Assembly (NCBI RefSeq): GCF_037652055.1
Contig: NZ_JBBKAH010000008.1
Coordinates: forward strand, 62,001-126,000
Reading direction: 5' to 3'
Origin: Pelagibius sp037652055
GTDB lineage: Bacteria > Pseudomonadota > Alphaproteobacteria > Kiloniellales > Kiloniellaceae
Length of the DNA: 64,000 bases
A program made the translations under genes and the position numbers. The notes beneath the pieces are model-generated. The model was not told where the DNA came from, did no database searches, and saw only the letters and a program-made list of their open reading frames with translations. This document shows, in pieces, positions 25,388 through 33,668 of this stretch; within the stretch, counting starts at the first letter, position 1; the number at the start of each line of letters is the position of its first letter.

Positions 25388-27895
25388 ATGAGTGAATCTC
25401 CCCGTGAACTCCCCGGCAAGGCGCGCGCGGTCATCATCGGCGGCGGCGTCATCGGCTGTTCGGTCGCCTACCACCTGGCCAAGCTCGGCTGGTCCGACGT
25501 GGTGCTGTTGGAGCGCAAGCAGCTGACCTGCGGCACCACCTGGCACGCGGCGGGGCTGATCGGGCAGCTGCGCGCGACGGCGAACATGACGCAGCTCGCC
25601 AAGTACTCGGCGGAGCTCTACACGACGCTGGAGGCCGAGACGGGCGTCGCCACCGGCTTCAGGCAGAACGGCTCGGTCTCCGTCGCGCTGACGGGCGAGC
25701 GCCTGGAGGAGCTGAAGCGCGGCGCCTCCATGGCCAAGACCTTCGGCCTGGACGTCGAGGTGCTGACGCCCGACGACGTGAAGGCGAAGTACCCGCTGCT
25801 GAACCTTGCCGACGTCACCGGCGGCGTCTTCCTGCCCAAGGACGGCCAGGCCGATCCCGCCAACATCGCCCATGCCCTGGCCAAGGGCGCGCGGCAGAAC
25901 GGCGCCAAGATCTTCGAGCAGACCAAGGTCACCGGCATCCTGAAAGCGAAAGGCGCGAATAGCAGAGAGCGCGCGACCGGCGTCGTGACGGACAAAGGAA
26001 CCATCGAAGCCGATTACGTCGTCAACTGCGCCGGCATGTGGGGGCGCGAAGTGGGTTTGATGGCCGGCGTGCGCGTGCCGCTGCAGGCCTGCGAGCACTT
26101 CTACATCGTCACCGAAGACATCCCCGAGCTGCCGCGCAATCTGCCGGTGCTGCGCGTCGCCGACGAGTGCGCCTACTACAAGGAGGACGCCGGCAAGATC
26201 CTGCTGGGCGCCTTCGAGCCGGTGTCCAAGCCCTGGGGCATGGACGGCATCGCCGAGGACTTCTGCTTCGACCAGCTGCCGGAGGACTTCGACCACTTCC
26301 AGCCGGTGCTGGAGGCGGCGGTGAAGCGCCTGCCGATCCTGGAGACCGCCGGCATCCACACCTTCTTCAACGGGCCGGAGAGCTTCACGCCGGACGACCG
26401 CTATCTGCTGGGCGAGGCGCCGGAGCTCGACAACTTCTTCGTCGCCGCCGGCTTCAACTCCATCGGCATCCAGTCCGCGGGCGGCGCCGGCAAGGCGCTG
26501 GCCGAGTGGATGGACGGCGGCGCGCCGCCCTTCGACCTGTGGGACGTCGACATCCGCCGCATGCAGCCGTTCCAGAACAACCGCAGCTACCTCTACCAGC
26601 GCGCGACGGAATCCCTCGGCCTGCTCTACGCCGACCACTTCCCCTACCGCCAGTTCGCCACCGCGCGCGGCCTGCGCCACTCCCCGCTGCACGAGCGCCT
26701 GGCCGGGCGCGGCGCCTGCTTCGGCGAGGCGGCGGGCTGGGAGCGCGCCAACTGGTTCCTGCCCGCCGAGGCGCAGCTGCGCGGCGAGCACACGCGCTAC
26801 CGCTATTCCTGGAAGCGGCAGAACTGGTTCGATTATGCCGCCGGCGAGCACAAGGCGGTGCGCGAGGGGGCCGGCTTCTTCGACCTCTCCTCCTTCGCCA
26901 AGTTCCGCGTCGAGGGCCGCGACGCCGAGGCGGTGCTGCAGAAGATCTCGGCCAACGACGTCGCCGTGGAGCCGGGCCGCATCGTCTATACCCAGTGGCT
27001 GAACGCGCGCGGCGGCATCGAGGCCGACCTCACCGTGACGCGCCTTTCCGAGACCGCCTTCCTGGTGGTGACCGGCGCCGCGGTCGCCGGGCGCGACCTC
27101 GCCTGGCTGCGCCGCCACACGCCCGAGGACGCGCACTGCATCGTCACCGACGTGACGGCGGGCGAGGCGGTGCTGGCGGTCATGGGCCCGCAGGCGCGCC
27201 AGGTGCTGCAGGGCGCCACCACGGCCGACCTCTCCAACGCGGCCTTTCCCTTCGGCACGGCGAAAGAGATCGAGCTCGGCGCCGTGCTGGCGCGCGCACA
27301 CCGCATCTCCTACGTCGGCGAGCTGGGCTGGGAGCTCTACGTCTCCGCCGACATGGCGCGCCATGCCTTCGACCGCCTGATGGAGGCCGGCGGCGACACC
27401 GGCCCCCAGGGCCTGCGCCTCTGCGGCATGCACACGCTGGACGCCTGCCGCGTGGAGAAGGCCTTCCGCCACTTCGGCCACGACATCTCCGACGAGGACC
27501 ACGTGCTGGAGGCGGGTCTGGGCTTCGCGGTGAAGACCGGCAAGCCGGCCGGCCGCTACGGCGACTTCATCGGCAAGGCCGCGGTGGAGCGGAAGAAGGA
27601 GGCCGGCCTGACGCGGCGCCTCGTGCAGTTCAAGCTGACCGACCCCGAGCCGCTGCTCTATCACAACGAGCCGATCTGGCGCGACGGCACCATCGCCGGG
27701 CATCTCACCAGCGGCGCCTACGGCCACCACCTGGGCGCGGCGGTCGGCCTCGGCTACGTGCACTGCGGGGTAGACGAGGGCGCCGGCGACGTGCTCGGCT
27801 CAGCCTACGAGATCGAGGTGGCCGGGGAGAAGGTGGCGGCGGAAGTGAGCCTGAAACCGATGTATGATCCGAGCGGGGAGCGGGTGCGGGGGTAG
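25388..27895 (+). CDS. FAD-dependent dimethylglycine/sarcosine dehydrogenase-like protein
   Basis: An 835-residue two-domain protein. Residues 1-430 are an FAD amine dehydrogenase: dinucleotide motif GGGVIG at 18-23, LLERKQLTCGTTWHAAGLI at about 40, and VAAGFNSIGIQSAGGAGK near 357. Residues 430-835 are a GcvT-type tetrahydrofolate-binding domain (GAGFFDLSSFAKFRVEGR; YVGELGWELYVSADMARH near 644). Such enzymes demethylate N-methylated amino acids, passing formaldehyde to folate. It is preceded by AGAAAGAGAAACGC and the repeat cluster. The substrate (dimethylglycine, sarcosine or another N-methyl compound) is not resolved. Confidence 0.88.
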   Translation: MSESPRELPGKARAVIIGGGVIGCSVAYHLAKLGWSDVVLLERKQLTCGTTWHAAGLIGQLRATANMTQLAKYSAELYTTLEAETGVATGFRQNGSVSVALTGERLEELKRGASMAKTFGLDVEVLTPDDVKAKYPLLNLADVTGGVFLPKDGQADPANIAHALAKGARQNGAKIFEQTKVTGILKAKGANSRERATGVVTDKGTIEADYVVNCAGMWGREVGLMAGVRVPLQACEHFYIVTEDIPELPRNLPVLRVADECAYYKEDAGKILLGAFEPVSKPWGMDGIAEDFCFDQLPEDFDHFQPVLEAAVKRLPILETAGIHTFFNGPESFTPDDRYLLGEAPELDNFFVAAGFNSIGIQSAGGAGKALAEWMDGGAPPFDLWDVDIRRMQPFQNNRSYLYQRATESLGLLYADHFPYRQFATARGLRHSPLHERLAGRGACFGEAAGWERANWFLPAEAQLRGEHTRYRYSWKRQNWFDYAAGEHKAVREGAGFFDLSSFAKFRVEGRDAEAVLQKISANDVAVEPGRIVYTQWLNARGGIEADLTVTRLSETAFLVVTGAAVAGRDLAWLRRHTPEDAHCIVTDVTAGEAVLAVMGPQARQVLQGATTADLSNAAFPFGTAKEIELGAVLARAHRISYVGELGWELYVSADMARHAFDRLMEAGGDTGPQGLRLCGMHTLDACRVEKAFRHFGHDISDEDHVLEAGLGFAVKTGKPAGRYGDFIGKAAVERKKEAGLTRRLVQFKLTDPEPLLYHNEPIWRDGTIAGHLTSGAYGHHLGAAVGLGYVHCGVDEGAGDVLGSAYEIEVAGEKVAAEVSLKPMYDPSGERVRG

Positions 27896-27993
27896 GGAGA
27901 CCGGATTGCGCGCGGCACGCCCGTAACCCTGCATGGATGGGTCGCCTGGCAGGGAGCACAGCTTTGGGGAGGCCCGTTCGGGGAGACAAGGGA

Positions 27994-28503
27994 ATGAAAC
28001 ACATTGGCGCGGTGATCCTGCACGAAGGTCGCCTGATGCTGGTGCCGACGATCTTCTTCTTTGTCTGCTTCAATGTGCTCGTGCTGACGATCACCTTCAT
28101 GGATCCGGCGCGGGGATTCAGCATCGTCTCCCACGGCGCCGCGACGGTCGGCGCGCTGATTGTCGGCAAGGCGGTGCTGATCGCCGACAAGCTGCCCTTC
28201 TTCAACCGCTATCCCCACAAGCCGCTGATCTACAACACGCTGTGGAAAGCGGCGCTCTATATCGCCATCACCACGCTGATCCGCATTGCCGAAGCGCTGC
28301 TGTCGGCGGCGACCAATGAATACGGCTTCGCCACCGGCGTCGCGGAGGAAGCGGCGCATTTCACCTGGGGGCGCTTCGCGGCAATCCAGATGTGGCTGGC
28401 GATCCTGTTCCTCGTCTACACCGGCTTTCGCGAGCTGGCCAACCAGATCGGCCCGCAGCGCATGCGCGCGATGTTCTTTACAACGCCGGAGCGTGGGGCC
28501 TGA
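27994..28503 (+). CDS. Hypothetical membrane protein
   Basis: A 169-residue inner-membrane protein with about four hydrophobic segments: residues 13-35, 45-65, 85-105 and 125-148. Basic residues lie in cytoplasmic loops (KPLIYNTLWKA). ATG 27994 follows GGGAGACAAGGGA; earlier in-frame codons fall in the gap. It is 98 bases downstream of the flavoprotein gene. The family is unrecognised. Confidence 0.7.
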   Translation: MKHIGAVILHEGRLMLVPTIFFFVCFNVLVLTITFMDPARGFSIVSHGAATVGALIVGKAVLIADKLPFFNRYPHKPLIYNTLWKAALYIAITTLIRIAEALLSAATNEYGFATGVAEEAAHFTWGRFAAIQMWLAILFLVYTGFRELANQIGPQRMRAMFFTTPERGA

Positions 28504-28588
28504 TGTGGGGCCAATGCTGGGGGACTGACGAGCGGCGCGAGCCTCAAGCTGATGCATGACCCGGGTGAGGAGATGGTGGGGAGCGCGG

Positions 28589-28924
28589 ATGAACTTGCTA
28601 GCAGCTTCGAAGCCTGCGGATGATATTATTCAGGCGACAAGCCGGGTTCTTAGGGGAGAAATAAGGATGCTTTTCACGAACCTCGGGCGCGTTGTCGCCT
28701 TTGTGACCTTTCTCTTTGGCCTCGTCAAAGTCGGTGTTGGCTGGAGCGTAGCCTCTGGAACCTTCGTTGAACCTGAGCCTGGCGCCTATCTGGGCCTTAG
28801 TACAAGCGGACAGATGATAGACCACGGAATATATACTCTTCTTTTCGCGGTTGCCCTGGGCACTCTTACCGAAATCAGCAGGTCGGTGGCAAAGTCAGCC
28901 GCCGGAAGGATGACGCAGCTTTAG
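28589..28924 (+). CDS. Hypothetical small membrane protein in lower-GC islet
   Basis: A 111-residue protein with two hydrophobic segments (about 32-53 and 75-92) and a short basic C-terminus. GGGGAG sits six bases before ATG 28589; a longer start at 28556 is possible but lacks a ribosome binding site. Base composition is visibly lower in GC than its neighbours, as is the following DUF3883 gene, so the pair may have arrived together. Function unknown. Confidence 0.55.
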   Translation: MNLLAASKPADDIIQATSRVLRGEIRMLFTNLGRVVAFVTFLFGLVKVGVGWSVASGTFVEPEPGAYLGLSTSGQMIDHGIYTLLFAVALGTLTEISRSVAKSAAGRMTQL

Positions 28925-28987
28925 TTGCCAACCTGCAGCTTGTGGAACATCGTTGATTGTAAAGTTAGAGTGAGCTGCGGCCAATCA

Positions 28988-29827
28988 GTGGCAGACGAAG
29001 AGAAAATTGGGACAACTTGGACTGACGAGGAGCTGGACGTCATCGTCAGCGACTACTTTGTCATGCTCAGCAAAGAATTGGCCGGTGAGCCCTACGTGAA
29101 GAGCCATCACAGCGCCATCCTGATGAAGCAGATCGGGCGCACCCACCGTTCGGTCGAGTTCAAGCACCAGAATATATCCGCGGTGCTGGAGGAACTCGGT
29201 CTGCCATGGATTCAGGGCTATAAGCCCAAGCGGAACTACCAGAATGCGATTTTCGGTGCTATTGACCGCTATCTCTCTGACGGTGGGGAAAGACCGCTTG
29301 TTCAGACGCCCTCCCAACCTGTCTATCTTGCAGAAGCAGGACAGGTCTTCATAGAGCCTCCTCCGATGCGGACTGATGTGGCGATGAGGCCGCCGAGATT
29401 GGAGAAGCTGGTCAAGAAGTTCGATCCGGTGGCACGTGACTTCCGCAATCGACAACTCGGTAAGGCGGGCGAGGAATTCGTGCTGGAGGTCGAGCGGCGG
29501 CAGCTGATCACTTTTAACCGTGCTGATTTGGCGCGTAAGGTGAGGTGGGTTGCTGCGGAAGATGGTGATGGGGCCGGATATGACGTGCTTTCGTTTACGG
29601 CGGAAGGCCGGGAACGGCTGATTGAAGTGAAGACCACGAACGGTTCGGCCCGGACACCATTTTTCCTGACCCGCAATGAACGCGAAGTGGCAGAAGCCCG
29701 CGCCGATGCTTGGCGGCTCTATCGGGTTCATCTATTCGCACAGAAGCCACGCGTCTTCAGTGTGGCGCCTCCATTGGAGCAGGTGTTGAGCCTTCAGGCC
29801 GAGACGTGGCGGGCAGCGCCCCTATAG
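28988..29827 (+). CDS. DUF3883 (NO VEIN C-terminal) domain protein, nuclease-like
   Basis: A 279-residue protein. The N-terminal part (TWTDEELDVIVSDYFVMLSK; RSVEFKHQNISAVLEELG; LPWIQGYKPKRNYQNA) is a DNA-binding-like module often found with DUF3883. The C-terminal DUF3883 domain (about 170-275) has GKAGEEFVLEVERR, GAGYDVLSF and LIEVKTTNG, matching the E/D-x(n)-E-x-K pattern of PD-(D/E)XK nuclease-fold proteins. GTG 28988 retains the whole conserved N-terminus; a TTG at 28925 is possible. Such proteins occur in restriction and defence contexts. It is codon- and GC-atypical here, suggesting transfer. Confidence 0.72.
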   Translation: MADEEKIGTTWTDEELDVIVSDYFVMLSKELAGEPYVKSHHSAILMKQIGRTHRSVEFKHQNISAVLEELGLPWIQGYKPKRNYQNAIFGAIDRYLSDGGERPLVQTPSQPVYLAEAGQVFIEPPPMRTDVAMRPPRLEKLVKKFDPVARDFRNRQLGKAGEEFVLEVERRQLITFNRADLARKVRWVAAEDGDGAGYDVLSFTAEGRERLIEVKTTNGSARTPFFLTRNEREVAEARADAWRLYRVHLFAQKPRVFSVAPPLEQVLSLQAETWRAAPL

Positions 29828-29894
29828 TCTTTGGAGATGTTCGGTCGCTCCATATATGTTGTTGTCGGCGGCATCGCCGCCCGCCCGCTTCGTG

Positions 29895-30356
29895 CTACGT
29901 CGCCGGCAGTTCCGGGACCATCGTGATGTTCACCGGGCTTTCGTACTTGTTGTCGGCGCCGGTGGCGGAATCGATGGCGCTGCTGATGCCCAGCGTCAGG
30001 ATGACGTCGAGGGCGATGCCGGCGGCGCCCGAGCCGCTCTCCCAGCCGCTGTCGTTGATGTAGGTCGCGGTCTGGTAGCCTTCCTTGTCGCAGGTGATGG
30101 TGATGTCGTGCTTGGTCTTGCTGACCGTCACGCTGCCCGGCGAAGCGGCCAGCTCGCCGATCTTCTTGCCCTCGCGCTCCAGGATGCAGGAGGCGCCCGG
30201 CGGGTTGGTGTTGATGCCGACCTCCTGGTCGGTGCCCTGCACGATGGACGAACAGGCCGCCAGCCCGAACGCCAGGCCCGCGAGCGCGAGCGCGGCAGGA
30301 CGCTGAACGGTGGCGTGCCCGGCCGCCCCCCGCGCGAAATCTCCCCGTCTTTTCAT
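29895..30356 (-). CDS. Hypothetical lipoprotein
   Basis: A 153-residue protein with a long N-region, a hydrophobic core and lipobox LAAC at about residues 31-34 (FGLAACSSIVQGTDQ), so it should be lipidated and membrane-anchored. The mature part begins with a PEGA-like beta segment (INTNPPGASCILEREGKKIG), and a small hydrophobic stretch (AAGIALDVILTLGISSAI) lies near 110. To my recollection similar lipoproteins are common in proteobacteria without known function. Single gene, convergent with the DUF3883 gene. Confidence 0.75.
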   Translation of the reverse strand: MKRRGDFARGAAGHATVQRPAALALAGLAFGLAACSSIVQGTDQEVGINTNPPGASCILEREGKKIGELAASPGSVTVSKTKHDITITCDKEGYQTATYINDSGWESGSGAAGIALDVILTLGISSAIDSATGADNKYESPVNITMVPELPAT

Positions 30357-30517
30357 GACGATGCCCCGTATTATTGGTTGTATTGGGGATCAGCGTAGCA
30401 GCCAAAAACGTTAATTTCACCCATTATGGGTTGCGGTACCGGGGAATAGTGCAAGGGGCGAGGGATTGCCTCGGGTGGGGCTTAGGGCTGTCCTGTCGGC
30501 GGCTCGCCGCTGGAAAG

Positions 30518-30600
30518 GGGGCACCCCCACCCTAACCCTCCCCCATCCTTCGAGACGCCCCTTCGGGGCTCCTCAGGAGAGGGGAGGGGATTCAGGGCAG
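30518..30600. repeat. Composite repeat: ACCCCCACCCTAACCC unit and CTTCGAGAC hairpin
   Basis: About 30520-30545 reads CACCCCCACCCTAACCCTCC, a unit also present at 39808. It runs directly into CATCCTTCGAGACGCCCC and GGGGCTCCTCAGGAGAGG (30543-30580), a short copy of the hairpin family seen at 14049. It sits in the gap between two minus-strand exported-protein genes. Confidence 0.6.
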
Positions 30601-30629
30601 GGGTAAGCGGAAGCTCTGAGGTTCGGGGC

Positions 30630-31082
30630 TTACTCGGCCGGCAGCAACGCGCGGACTTCTTCCAGCTTGGTCATGCAGGCGGCCTCGTCGCCGGCGGCGG
30701 CGAGATCCTCGGCCTCGGCGAGGAGTTGGGCGGCCTCGGTGCGGGCGTCTTCGTCGATGCTGCGGACGACCTGGCGCTGATGCGGCGAGGTCGCCTCGAC
30801 GTCACCCGTGCCGCCCGTACCAGTGGCACCGGCCGCGGTCTCCATCGGCGGCGCTTCGCCGGCCGGCATGTCACCGGTCTGGCCTGAGCCGGACATTACC
30901 TCCTGTTGATGCTCGGTGGCCGGCATGTCGCCCTGCATGGTCGCGCCGGTCTCGGCGGCGACGATCTGCTGATTCAGGGCCTGGGTCTCGTCGGCGCAGG
31001 CCGCCCAGGCGCCGCTGCTCAGCATCGGGCCGCCCAGCAGGGCGATCGCGGTTCCCGCCGCGAGGAGGGTTCGGTGGGTCAT
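30630..31082 (-). CDS. Hypothetical exported protein, Met/Gly/Glu-rich
   Basis: A 150-residue protein with a Sec signal (MTHRTLLAAGTAIALLGGPM, likely cut after AWA near 28). The mature region is low-complexity and acidic, with repeated GDMPA elements (GDMPATEHQQEVMSG and GDMPAGEAPPME), and then a C-terminal helix pair with a second Cys (DEAACMTKLEEVRALLPAE). Cys29 and that Cys could bond. ATG 31082 follows GGGAGATG. Likely periplasmic; function unknown. Confidence 0.7.
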   Translation of the reverse strand: MTHRTLLAAGTAIALLGGPMLSSGAWAACADETQALNQQIVAAETGATMQGDMPATEHQQEVMSGSGQTGDMPAGEAPPMETAAGATGTGGTGDVEATSPHQRQVVRSIDEDARTEAAQLLAEAEDLAAAGDEAACMTKLEEVRALLPAE

Positions 31083-31222
31083 CGGGCATCTCCCTTCGTT
31101 GGGTGTTCTTGGTGTTGCTAAAGGGAAACGCGGGGCGCCGAGGCGCGGTTCCTTGAAAGAGGAACGTGAGCCGGGGAACCGGGGCGCGGCCGGGCGGGTT
31201 TTCCGCAGGAGAGCCGCAGAGG

Positions 31223-31261
31223 CCCGCAATCGACACCCGCCATCGACACCCGCAATCGACA
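31223..31261 (+). repeat. Three tandem 13-bp units upstream of the DUF2934 gene
   Basis: CCCGCAATCGACA, CCCGCCATCGACA, CCCGCAATCGACA in perfect tandem, differing at one base in the middle copy. The array ends 14 bases before the DUF2934 start codon, and its last base joins the AAGGGAG ribosome binding site. It may affect translation or simply be replication slippage. Confidence 0.7.
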
Positions 31262-31275
31262 AGGGAGCCCAGCCC

Positions 31276-31494
31276 ATGCCCGCGAGCAACCCCACCAGCA
31301 ATAATGCGCAGTATCAGCAGCGTCTGCGCGACCGCGCCCGCCAGCTCTGGGAGAGCGACGGACGGCCGACCGGGCGCGAGGCCGAGTACATGGAAAAGGC
31401 GCGCGAAGACCTCGCCATCGAGTGCAACCCGCACGGCGCGACGGCGACGCCGGAGCAGGTGGCCGCGCCGCCGCCGCGCCGCGACGGCGAGTGA
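31276..31494 (+). CDS. DUF2934 domain protein
   Basis: A 72-residue protein. RLRDRARQLWESDGRPTGRE at residues 16-35 then AEYMEKAREDLAIE is the DUF2934 signature (charged helix, Leu-Trp-Glu, Gly-Arg-Pro). The C-terminus is Pro/Ala/Arg-rich. AAGGGAG precedes the ATG. Function of this short domain is unknown; it is frequent in alphaproteobacteria. Confidence 0.8.
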   Translation: MPASNPTSNNAQYQQRLRDRARQLWESDGRPTGREAEYMEKAREDLAIECNPHGATATPEQVAAPPPRRDGE

Positions 31495-31553
31495 CGCCGC
31501 CGGGGACGTCCGCAGCACTCCGCGCGCCAATTGAATTTGGGCCGATTGAAACT

Positions 31554-31616
31554 GTCGGCTGGTTTTACAGCCGGGGGAGGCGGCCGCCCCCAAATCGTCG
31601 GGCTGCTTTACAGCGG
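31554..31616 (+). promoter_or_regulatory. Two GGCTG-TTTA-CAGCC palindromic sites upstream of PEP-CTERM gene
   Basis: GTCGGCTGGTTTTACAGCCG at 31554-31573 and GTCGGGCTGCTTTACAGCGG at 31597-31616 are near-identical palindromes 43 bases apart, about 65-125 bases upstream of a sigma-54-like promoter. The placement is that of activator-binding sites for an NtrC-type regulator, possibly the PrsR type known to control PEP-CTERM genes. The identity of the activator is inferred. Confidence 0.6.
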
Positions 31617-31678
31617 TGGATCAAACCGCCGGTAGATTATTAACCTAAGTTCCTGAGACAAAACGATACAGGCAGGGG

Positions 31679-31694
31679 TGGCGCGGTTCTTGCT
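31679..31694 (+). promoter_or_regulatory. Sigma-54-like promoter
   Basis: TGGCGCG-GTTC-TTGCT matches the -24/-12 consensus TGGCACG-N4-TTGCW at all but one position, with the invariant GG and GC spaced correctly. It is 74 bases upstream of the PEP-CTERM protein start at 31768 and downstream of paired palindromic sites. Confidence 0.75.
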
Positions 31695-31767
31695 CTTTGG
31701 GGGTAGGAAACATCCGGGCGGCCGGGGCAAACGACCGGCCGTGGGGGAAAAACAGGGGGAGTACCGT

Positions 31768-32598
31768 ATGGGAAATCTTCGTCGTGCATTGGCCGCACCC
31801 GCAGTGGGCGCTGCCGCCATCGTTCTGCTCGCAGCCGGCCCGGCGAGCGCCGGCTTCGTCAACTACGAGATCCGCGGCAATCCGGACATCATCGAGGGCG
31901 GCGGGCAGACCGAGATCATCATCGACGAGGGCGGCGAGAAGGCGGCGCTCGGCTCCAACGACATCAACGGGTCGACGGTCGGCAGCATCTCCGGCCTGAA
32001 GATCGACCGGCTGGACGACGAGACGCGCTTCACCGCCGGCAGCGGCCCGGCGGTGGCGCCCTACCTCAACATCTGGATCACCGACGGCGCCGGCCGCTAC
32101 GCGGTGCTGGCCAACGAGCCGTCCAACCCCGAGTTCCAGCCGCTCTATAACGACGGCTACGACCTCAGCTACGCCGACCTCGCCGACAAGTCGGTGAAGG
32201 TCTACGAGTTCGACCAGGAGGACACGGGCTGGCTGCCGAGCGGCGGGACGCTGAACGGCGCCTACATCCAGTACGACGACTTCTCCGCCTTCGCCGACTA
32301 CACGATCGCGCCGCCGCCGCCCAGCTACATCGCCGATGCGAGCAAGGACGTCGGCAGCGGCGCGCCGCGCGCGCTGGGCACCAACGTCGCCTACGGCGTG
32401 AACTGGGTGTTCGGCGACACGCTCGCCAACTACGTCTCCGGCGACGACGGCTACATCGTCGCCAACGCGGCGGTCAGCGCCACCGCGGTGCCGGAGCCGG
32501 CAAGCCTGGCGCTGTTCGGCCTGGCCCTGGCGGGGCTGGCGTTCTTCGCGCGTCCCGGCGTGCTCGCGCGCAAGCGGGGGGCTTTCGCCAAGACCTGA
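31768..32598 (+). CDS. PEP-CTERM sorting domain protein
   Basis: A 276-residue exported protein with a signal peptide (MGNLRRALAAPAVGAAAIVL; cut after ASA near 30) and a C-terminal sorting signal: VPEPASLALFGLALAGLAFF then a basic tail RPGVLARKRGAFAKT. Exosortase is expected to process it at the outer surface. The mature domain is acidic and beta-rich, with repeated Gly/Asp stretches. ATG 31768 follows CAGGGGGAG. It is preceded by a sigma-54-like promoter and followed by a strong terminator, so it is monocistronic. No exosortase gene is in the window. Confidence 0.9.
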   Translation: MGNLRRALAAPAVGAAAIVLLAAGPASAGFVNYEIRGNPDIIEGGGQTEIIIDEGGEKAALGSNDINGSTVGSISGLKIDRLDDETRFTAGSGPAVAPYLNIWITDGAGRYAVLANEPSNPEFQPLYNDGYDLSYADLADKSVKVYEFDQEDTGWLPSGGTLNGAYIQYDDFSAFADYTIAPPPPSYIADASKDVGSGAPRALGTNVAYGVNWVFGDTLANYVSGDDGYIVANAAVSATAVPEPASLALFGLALAGLAFFARPGVLARKRGAFAKT

Positions 32599-32686
32599 AG
32601 GGCGCCAAGACCTGAAGGCGGCTTCGCGCCTGGTCGAAGGCGCGGTAGCAGAGAGCGCGCGCTTCGAGGAGAGAGCGTCGCTCGCA

Positions 32687-32722
32687 AACGGCGGCCCGCG
32701 GGAGGGGGCCGCCGTTTTCTTT
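32687..32722. terminator. Intrinsic terminator between convergent genes
   Basis: AACGGCGGCCC (32687-32697) pairs perfectly with GGGCCGCCGTT (32706-32716) and is followed by TTCTTTC. It ends the PEP-CTERM gene transcript on the plus strand. Read from the other strand the stem is followed by TTTGCG, so it may be partly bidirectional for the methyltransferase gene ending at 32738. Confidence 0.85.
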
Positions 32723-32737
32723 CGAAAGCCCGCGCGG

Positions 32738-33544
32738 TCAGGCCGGACGCGCCCTGACCGCCCAGGCGCGCGCCGACAGCGCGATCGAGCCGTCGGGACG
32801 GCGCGGCAGGGTCTCCGCCAGGCGCCGGCGCAGGCGCTCGCGGTGCGCGTCGGAAAGGCTGGTGCAATAGCCGGGTGCCGGCCCGGCGCCCAGCGTGAAG
32901 GGGCGCCAGTAGTCGTCGAAGTCGCGGAACACCGTCGGCACGCCGAGCGCGGCGACCTCGACCGGGCCGAGCCCGGCCTCGGCCGCCAGCGCCGTCAGGC
33001 CGTCGGGCGTGCAGAAGGGAAAGCGCCGGGCTTCCCTGAGGTCTTCCGCGGCGGGGTCGAGCGCCGCGGCGGCGTCCCAGAAGGCGCGCATCATCTGCAT
33101 GCCGCCGCCGGGATAATCCCAGACGTAGACGCCCAACAGGCCGCCCGGGCGCAGCGCGCGCCGCATCTCCTGCAGCGCCTTCACCCGGTCGGGCAGGAAG
33201 TTCAGCACCAGGCCGGCGACGGCGACGTCGCGGCCGCCGCTTTCCACCGGCAGGTCCTGGGCATCGCCCTGGCGGAACTCGGCGCGCACGTCGGGCAACT
33301 CCGCGCGGGCTTTGGCGAGGAAGCCTTCGGAGGCGTCGACGGCGACAAGGCCGCGCGGCGCCGCCTCGGCGAGGATGGCGGTGGACAGCGCGCCGGTGCC
33401 GCAGCCGACCTCGAGCCAGTCGAGCGCCGGCGCGGCCCCCAGCCAGGCGAGGAAACGCGGTGCCAACAGGCGGCTCCAGCGCCCCATGTAGGCCTCGTAG
33501 CTGGCACCGGCCTGCCAGGCGTCGTGACGGGATGCTTCAGCCAT
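32738..33544 (-). CDS. Class I SAM-dependent methyltransferase
   Basis: A 268-residue cytosolic methyltransferase. Motif I LEVGCGTGALSTAILAE (about 44-60) binds SAM, VAVDASEGFLAKA supplies the acidic residue of motif II, and GDAQDLPVE and LNFLPDRVKALQEMRRALRP (about 113-132) are motifs III-IV. It looks like a ubiquinone/arsenite-type Methyltransf_11/25 protein acting on a small molecule; the substrate is unknown. It starts 286 bases from the divergent PEP-CTERM gene. Confidence 0.87.
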   Translation of the reverse strand: MAEASRHDAWQAGASYEAYMGRWSRLLAPRFLAWLGAAPALDWLEVGCGTGALSTAILAEAAPRGLVAVDASEGFLAKARAELPDVRAEFRQGDAQDLPVESGGRDVAVAGLVLNFLPDRVKALQEMRRALRPGGLLGVYVWDYPGGGMQMMRAFWDAAAALDPAAEDLREARRFPFCTPDGLTALAAEAGLGPVEVAALGVPTVFRDFDDYWRPFTLGAGPAPGYCTSLSDAHRERLRRRLAETLPRRPDGSIALSARAWAVRARPA

Positions 33545-33668
33545 TGCGGTTCTCCCTGACGTATGACGCTACCTCCGCCGGCGCGCGCGGCCCATTGCAC
33601 TTCCGGGGGAGGGCGGCGGGGGAAGGCGCGGGGAAGGCCGCCGGTCCGCCGGCGCACGGCCGCTGCCC

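Noticed and set aside
25115..27763. Long minus-strand open frame opposite the dimethylglycine-dehydrogenase-like gene
   Set aside because: Low-complexity antisense product; the plus-strand protein has clear FAD and GcvT motifs over its full length.
28925..28987. TTG start for the DUF3883 gene
   Set aside because: The added residues (MPTCSLWNIVDCKV...) are not part of the conserved N-terminal module and no ribosome binding site precedes the TTG; GTG 28988 is kept but not certain.
31223..31261. CRISPR-like or iteron array (origin)
   Set aside because: Only three 13-bp units without spacers, and no rep or dnaA gene or DnaA boxes seen.
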